Origin: Terana coerulea
Taxonomy: Eukaryota; Basidiomycota; Agaricomycetes; Polyporales; Phanerochaetaceae
DNA length: 20,685 bases
Direction of reading: 5' to 3'
NCBI GenBank assembly: GCA_024811115.1
Contig: JAKOGH010000463.1
Coordinates: forward strand, 1 to 20,685
Within the stretch, counting starts at the first letter, position 1, and each line of letters opens with the position of its first letter. Made by a program: the position numbers and the translations under genes. Positions 18,601 through 20,685 of the stretch are shown one piece after another. The notes beneath the pieces are model-generated. The model was not told where the DNA came from, did no database searches, and saw only the letters and a list, made by a program, of their open reading frames with translations.

Positions 18601-18679
18601 CCACATTCGACAGATCTGGACCGCTCGTAGACACGTTCGATCTCTTGGATTTGGTCTTCCGGTTTCCCGGCCTCGGCAT
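15630..18679 (-). pseudogene. ARM/HEAT-MYND protein gene, copy 2, decayed full-length paralogue
   Basis: It starts at ATG 18677-18679 (MPRPGNRKTKSK). Exon 1 (18679-18502) is 178 bp, as in copy 1. Exon 2 (18449-17592) is 177 bp once the MITE and one TSD are removed, again as in copy 1. Introns are 18450-18501, 17533-17591, 16131-16187 and 15718-15766. Exon 3 carries the helical repeats (LVGLQALSNITHHGG). The 3' end carries a MYND finger: CSYC, a 1-bp shift, CSGCGKRG, intron, then WYCDGSCQKLHWPEHRASC, stop at 15630-15632. MYND fingers bind proline-rich peptides. In-frame stops lie at 16976-16978 (TGA where copy 1 has CGA), 16251-16253 (TAG where copy 1 has TGG), 16086-16088 and 15966-15968. Several frameshifts are also present. 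Confidence 0.88.
17679..18351. mobile_element. 673-bp hAT-like MITE inserted in exon 2 of the pseudogene
   Basis: Terminal inverted repeats are 16 bp, TAGTGTGGCC(G/A)CGGTC, with one mismatch. The perfect 8-bp target duplication is CTCATTTC (17671-17678 and 18352-18359). Removing the element and one duplicate restores exon 2 to exactly the 177 bp of copy 1. TAGTG ends and 8-bp duplications are typical of hAT elements. Both subterminal regions are dense in GGTTC/GAACC words in both orientations. Short ORFs inside show no transposase, so it is non-autonomous. Confidence 0.92.
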
Positions 18680-19096
18680 TTCGGCAACCTTCGAAGGCTA
18701 TGATATTTAGTACTGCCAGTATCAAAGTAAGCTGGACAATGACTAGCTGACAGGTCTGGTTCGATTATCCGGTGTTATGTCTTCTCTAGCAGACCGATTG
18801 TTGCGTGAAGCTTGGTCGAAGCACTACGATAAGTACTGGTCCTGACCGCGCAATTCTGGGCATATATAAGCAAGTTTATGTGGAACCGCTTCGCCGCGTT
18901 TCCTACTCACATTGCTTACTGGTTCAAGAAGGCCGCGAGCTCGTCGTTGAAGGCAAGTCAATAAAATTGCGGTTTGAACGCGAGGACGGCGAGCCGCCAC
19001 AGGCCGCGGTTCATTGAGATCTCAGATCTGAGTTGCCACGTGGCACGGACGCCCGATCTGCCCTGGTCCCTGGGCTGGGATTGCAGTCGTCCGGCA
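18680..19096. promoter_or_regulatory. Divergent upstream region between the pseudogene and the USP gene
   Basis: This stretch separates two head-to-head genes and probably held both promoters. It includes CATATATAAG near 18860, a possible TATA box for the USP gene. Two short open stretches on the plus strand could be upstream coding exons or 5' UTR: MSSLADRLLREAWSKHYDKY from 18777, and in another frame YKQVYVEPLRRVSYSHCLL to a TGA at 19016-19018. I recognise neither. Confidence 0.4.
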
Positions 19097-20685
19097 ATGA
19101 TTAGCTTGCTACTGACCGTCATCTTTCCTGTCTGTTTCTCCGGTCTGTCTTTACTAAATTACCTTGTATTTGTTTAAACTAGAATCAAGACATGCTGAAG
19201 CATAAGAAACAGCTGACACCGCAAGAACTGTACTGGGCCCCGAAAGCAGAGGGAGGAGGAAGAGCGGGACGCCAATCTACCTCCGGGACTTGTAAATCAT
19301 GGGAATACTTGTTTCATGAATTCAACTCTGCAAGGGGTATGTACTAACAGCTCAAGTTTTGGTTATTACTGATGGACTGTGCTTAGTTGATTGCTACACC
19401 CCTGCTACACTCATTAGTGACCTTCGAAGACACACAGGCTGCGCGGCGGTCACCGCAGCTCACGAACGGCCATGGCTTAGGTGGACAGTATGAGCGCGAG
19501 TGGACACAGGGAATGCCTCTTGGAGACGTGTTTGTGTTTGTGTTGCAGAAGGCCTGGGGGATCCAGCAGGGCCATCAGCGAGCGAGCATGAGTCCCAAGT
19601 GCGTAGCCAGATGTTCTCCATGTATGCTCTGACTCAGCGAGCTATAGAGACCTACTCACCACTATCGGCCGCAAGTACGACCAGTACCTCGACTTTCGGC
19701 AGCAGGATGCACATGAGTTCCTCAGGCATATGCTGGACGCTATGCGCATGGAAGAGCTAGACGTGCGTTGCCTGCCATTCATTGGCTGTGCGAAAATAGC
19801 TGCTGAGCCGCATCCAGATTATCAAAGTTCGCCAACCACCTCCACCCAAGCACAAACGCCGTCGTTCCAGGAGAGCGACGTTAATCCCAAGCTCCTCATC
19901 AGCAGCCGTTGGTCCATCCGAGGACGCACACGCTCAAGACTCCGAGAAACTCGAGTCCTTTGTAGACATCCTCTTTGGTGGGAAGCTGGCAAGCATACTT
20001 GTATGCGATACCTGCAAAAAGGTCTCTGTCACCTACGAGGACTTCAACGACCTGAGCCTGAGTATCAAGCCGGAAGACTACGTGAAGGAGCGTAAGCGGG
20101 ATCGGCTCAAGATGTTTGCGAAGAAGTTGCGGCTGCGGGCGAAAGAAGCGCGGGAATCCAGCCCTCAACGATCGTCGTCCGTGCCCGCCAGCCCCGCGCG
20201 ACGAAGTATGGACCCTGGGCAGCGCGACGAAGAGCCGCCTGTCAATGTCGACCACAGACGACGGAGCTTCGACCACACGAGTACGACGGAGGAGGCGAAG
20301 GAGGAGCAGGATGCGCGGGAAGAAGTGAAGCGTATAGCGAAAGCAGTCGTGGGCGAGTCATCTACCGCTGCTCTGTCCTCTCCCGCTATTATGGAGGGGA
20401 ACACTGACAGTGAACGTCTCGAGAGGACACCAACCCATATTGCATTCTCCGAGCCGCTACAGCCAAAGGAGAAGGCAGATGCAGAAGTGAAGAAAGGCAA
20501 GGAAGATGCGTGGGGCAAGTTGGGTCGGCGGATCAGCGTGTCGATGGGTATGTCAAAGAAGGACAAGCGAATGAGCCGTTCTAGGGACCGAGGGTGGAAG
20601 AGTTGGGGCTCCAAGGACTCTGATATGTCCCGCGCAACCAGCGAGGAGCGCACGTCCGCCGCTCCTGCTCCTCCCTCACCTCCTC
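19097..20685 (+). CDS. Ubiquitin-specific protease (C19 family), N-terminal part, 3' end cut by window edge
   Basis: Deubiquitinases of this family cleave ubiquitin from substrates. Exons are 19097-19165, 19213-19336, 19387-19598, 19648-19762 and 19818 to the edge. All four introns are GT-AG, 47-55 bp. The Cys box is GLVNHGNTCFMNSTLQ (nucleophile codon 19310-19312). Next come REWTQGMPLGD, then KYDQYLDFRQQDAHEFLRHM, then FGGKLASILVCDTCKK with YEDFNDLSLSI (first half of the zinc ribbon), followed by a long charged Ser/Lys/Arg insertion. The His box lies beyond the window. With ATG 19097, exon 1 is a 23-residue hydrophobic segment (MISLLLTVIFPVCFSGLSLL), a possible membrane anchor. Exon 2 holds one base too many (GAGGGAGGAGG, about 19250), so there is an assembly error or frameshift. 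The N-terminus is the least certain part. Confidence 0.88.

Noticed and set aside
1..20685. CRISPR arrays, bacterial operons or phage features
   Set aside because: There are no regularly spaced short repeats or ribosome-binding-site-led gene runs. Introns and retrotransposon content are eukaryotic.

Overview
The window looks like a repeat-rich piece of a filamentous basidiomycete (probably Agaricomycete) genome. This rests on GT-AG introns of 47-60 bp with CTGAC-like branch sites, a fungal USP-type deubiquitinase, a chromodomain-bearing Ty3 element and several short non-autonomous DNA transposons. No database search was possible, so the taxonomic call is inference.

The outer parts hold host genes. 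At the left edge (1-1760, minus strand) is most of an armadillo/HEAT-like gene. A full-length paralogue lies at 15630-18679 in the same orientation with the same exon boundaries. Its 3' end shows that the family ends in a MYND zinc finger. That second copy is a pseudogene with stops, frameshifts and a 673-bp hAT-like MITE in exon 2. Divergent from it, at 19097-20685 (plus strand, running off the edge), is the N-terminal part of a C19 ubiquitin-specific protease with a Cys box, a QQDAHEF box and a possible N-terminal membrane anchor.

Between the two paralogues (2108-15003) the DNA is a stack of nested mobile elements. The oldest visible layer is element X, about 740 bp once its insertions are removed, with long terminal inverted repeats and a TA target duplication. 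Element Y (739 bp, CTCGAG duplication) sits inside the left inverted repeat of X. A chromodomain Ty3/gypsy retrotransposon (2911-13962, minus strand) sits just inside that repeat. A 350-bp MITE sits in the right arm of X. The retrotransposon was itself hit twice: by a second copy of the 350-bp MITE in its 3' LTR, and by a 2485-bp TA-flanked element that splits pol between the integrase core and the integrase C-terminus. The 2485-bp element carries a CpG-rich imperfect tandem repeat and a tRNA-like Pol III unit.

The retrotransposon is the most interesting object. Its primer binding site is exactly complementary over 11 nt to a site in its own LTR, 34 nt downstream of a TATA box. This is the arrangement of self-priming Tf1/sushi-type elements. 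Its pol ends, after the chromodomain, in a recognisable dUTPase domain. It is dead: protease DSG reads DSS, the second Asp and the Glu of the integrase DDE triad read Asn and Lys, and gag and pol carry many 1-bp frameshifts. Single-base indels also appear in the left-hand ARM gene and the USP gene, so some may be assembly errors rather than decay.
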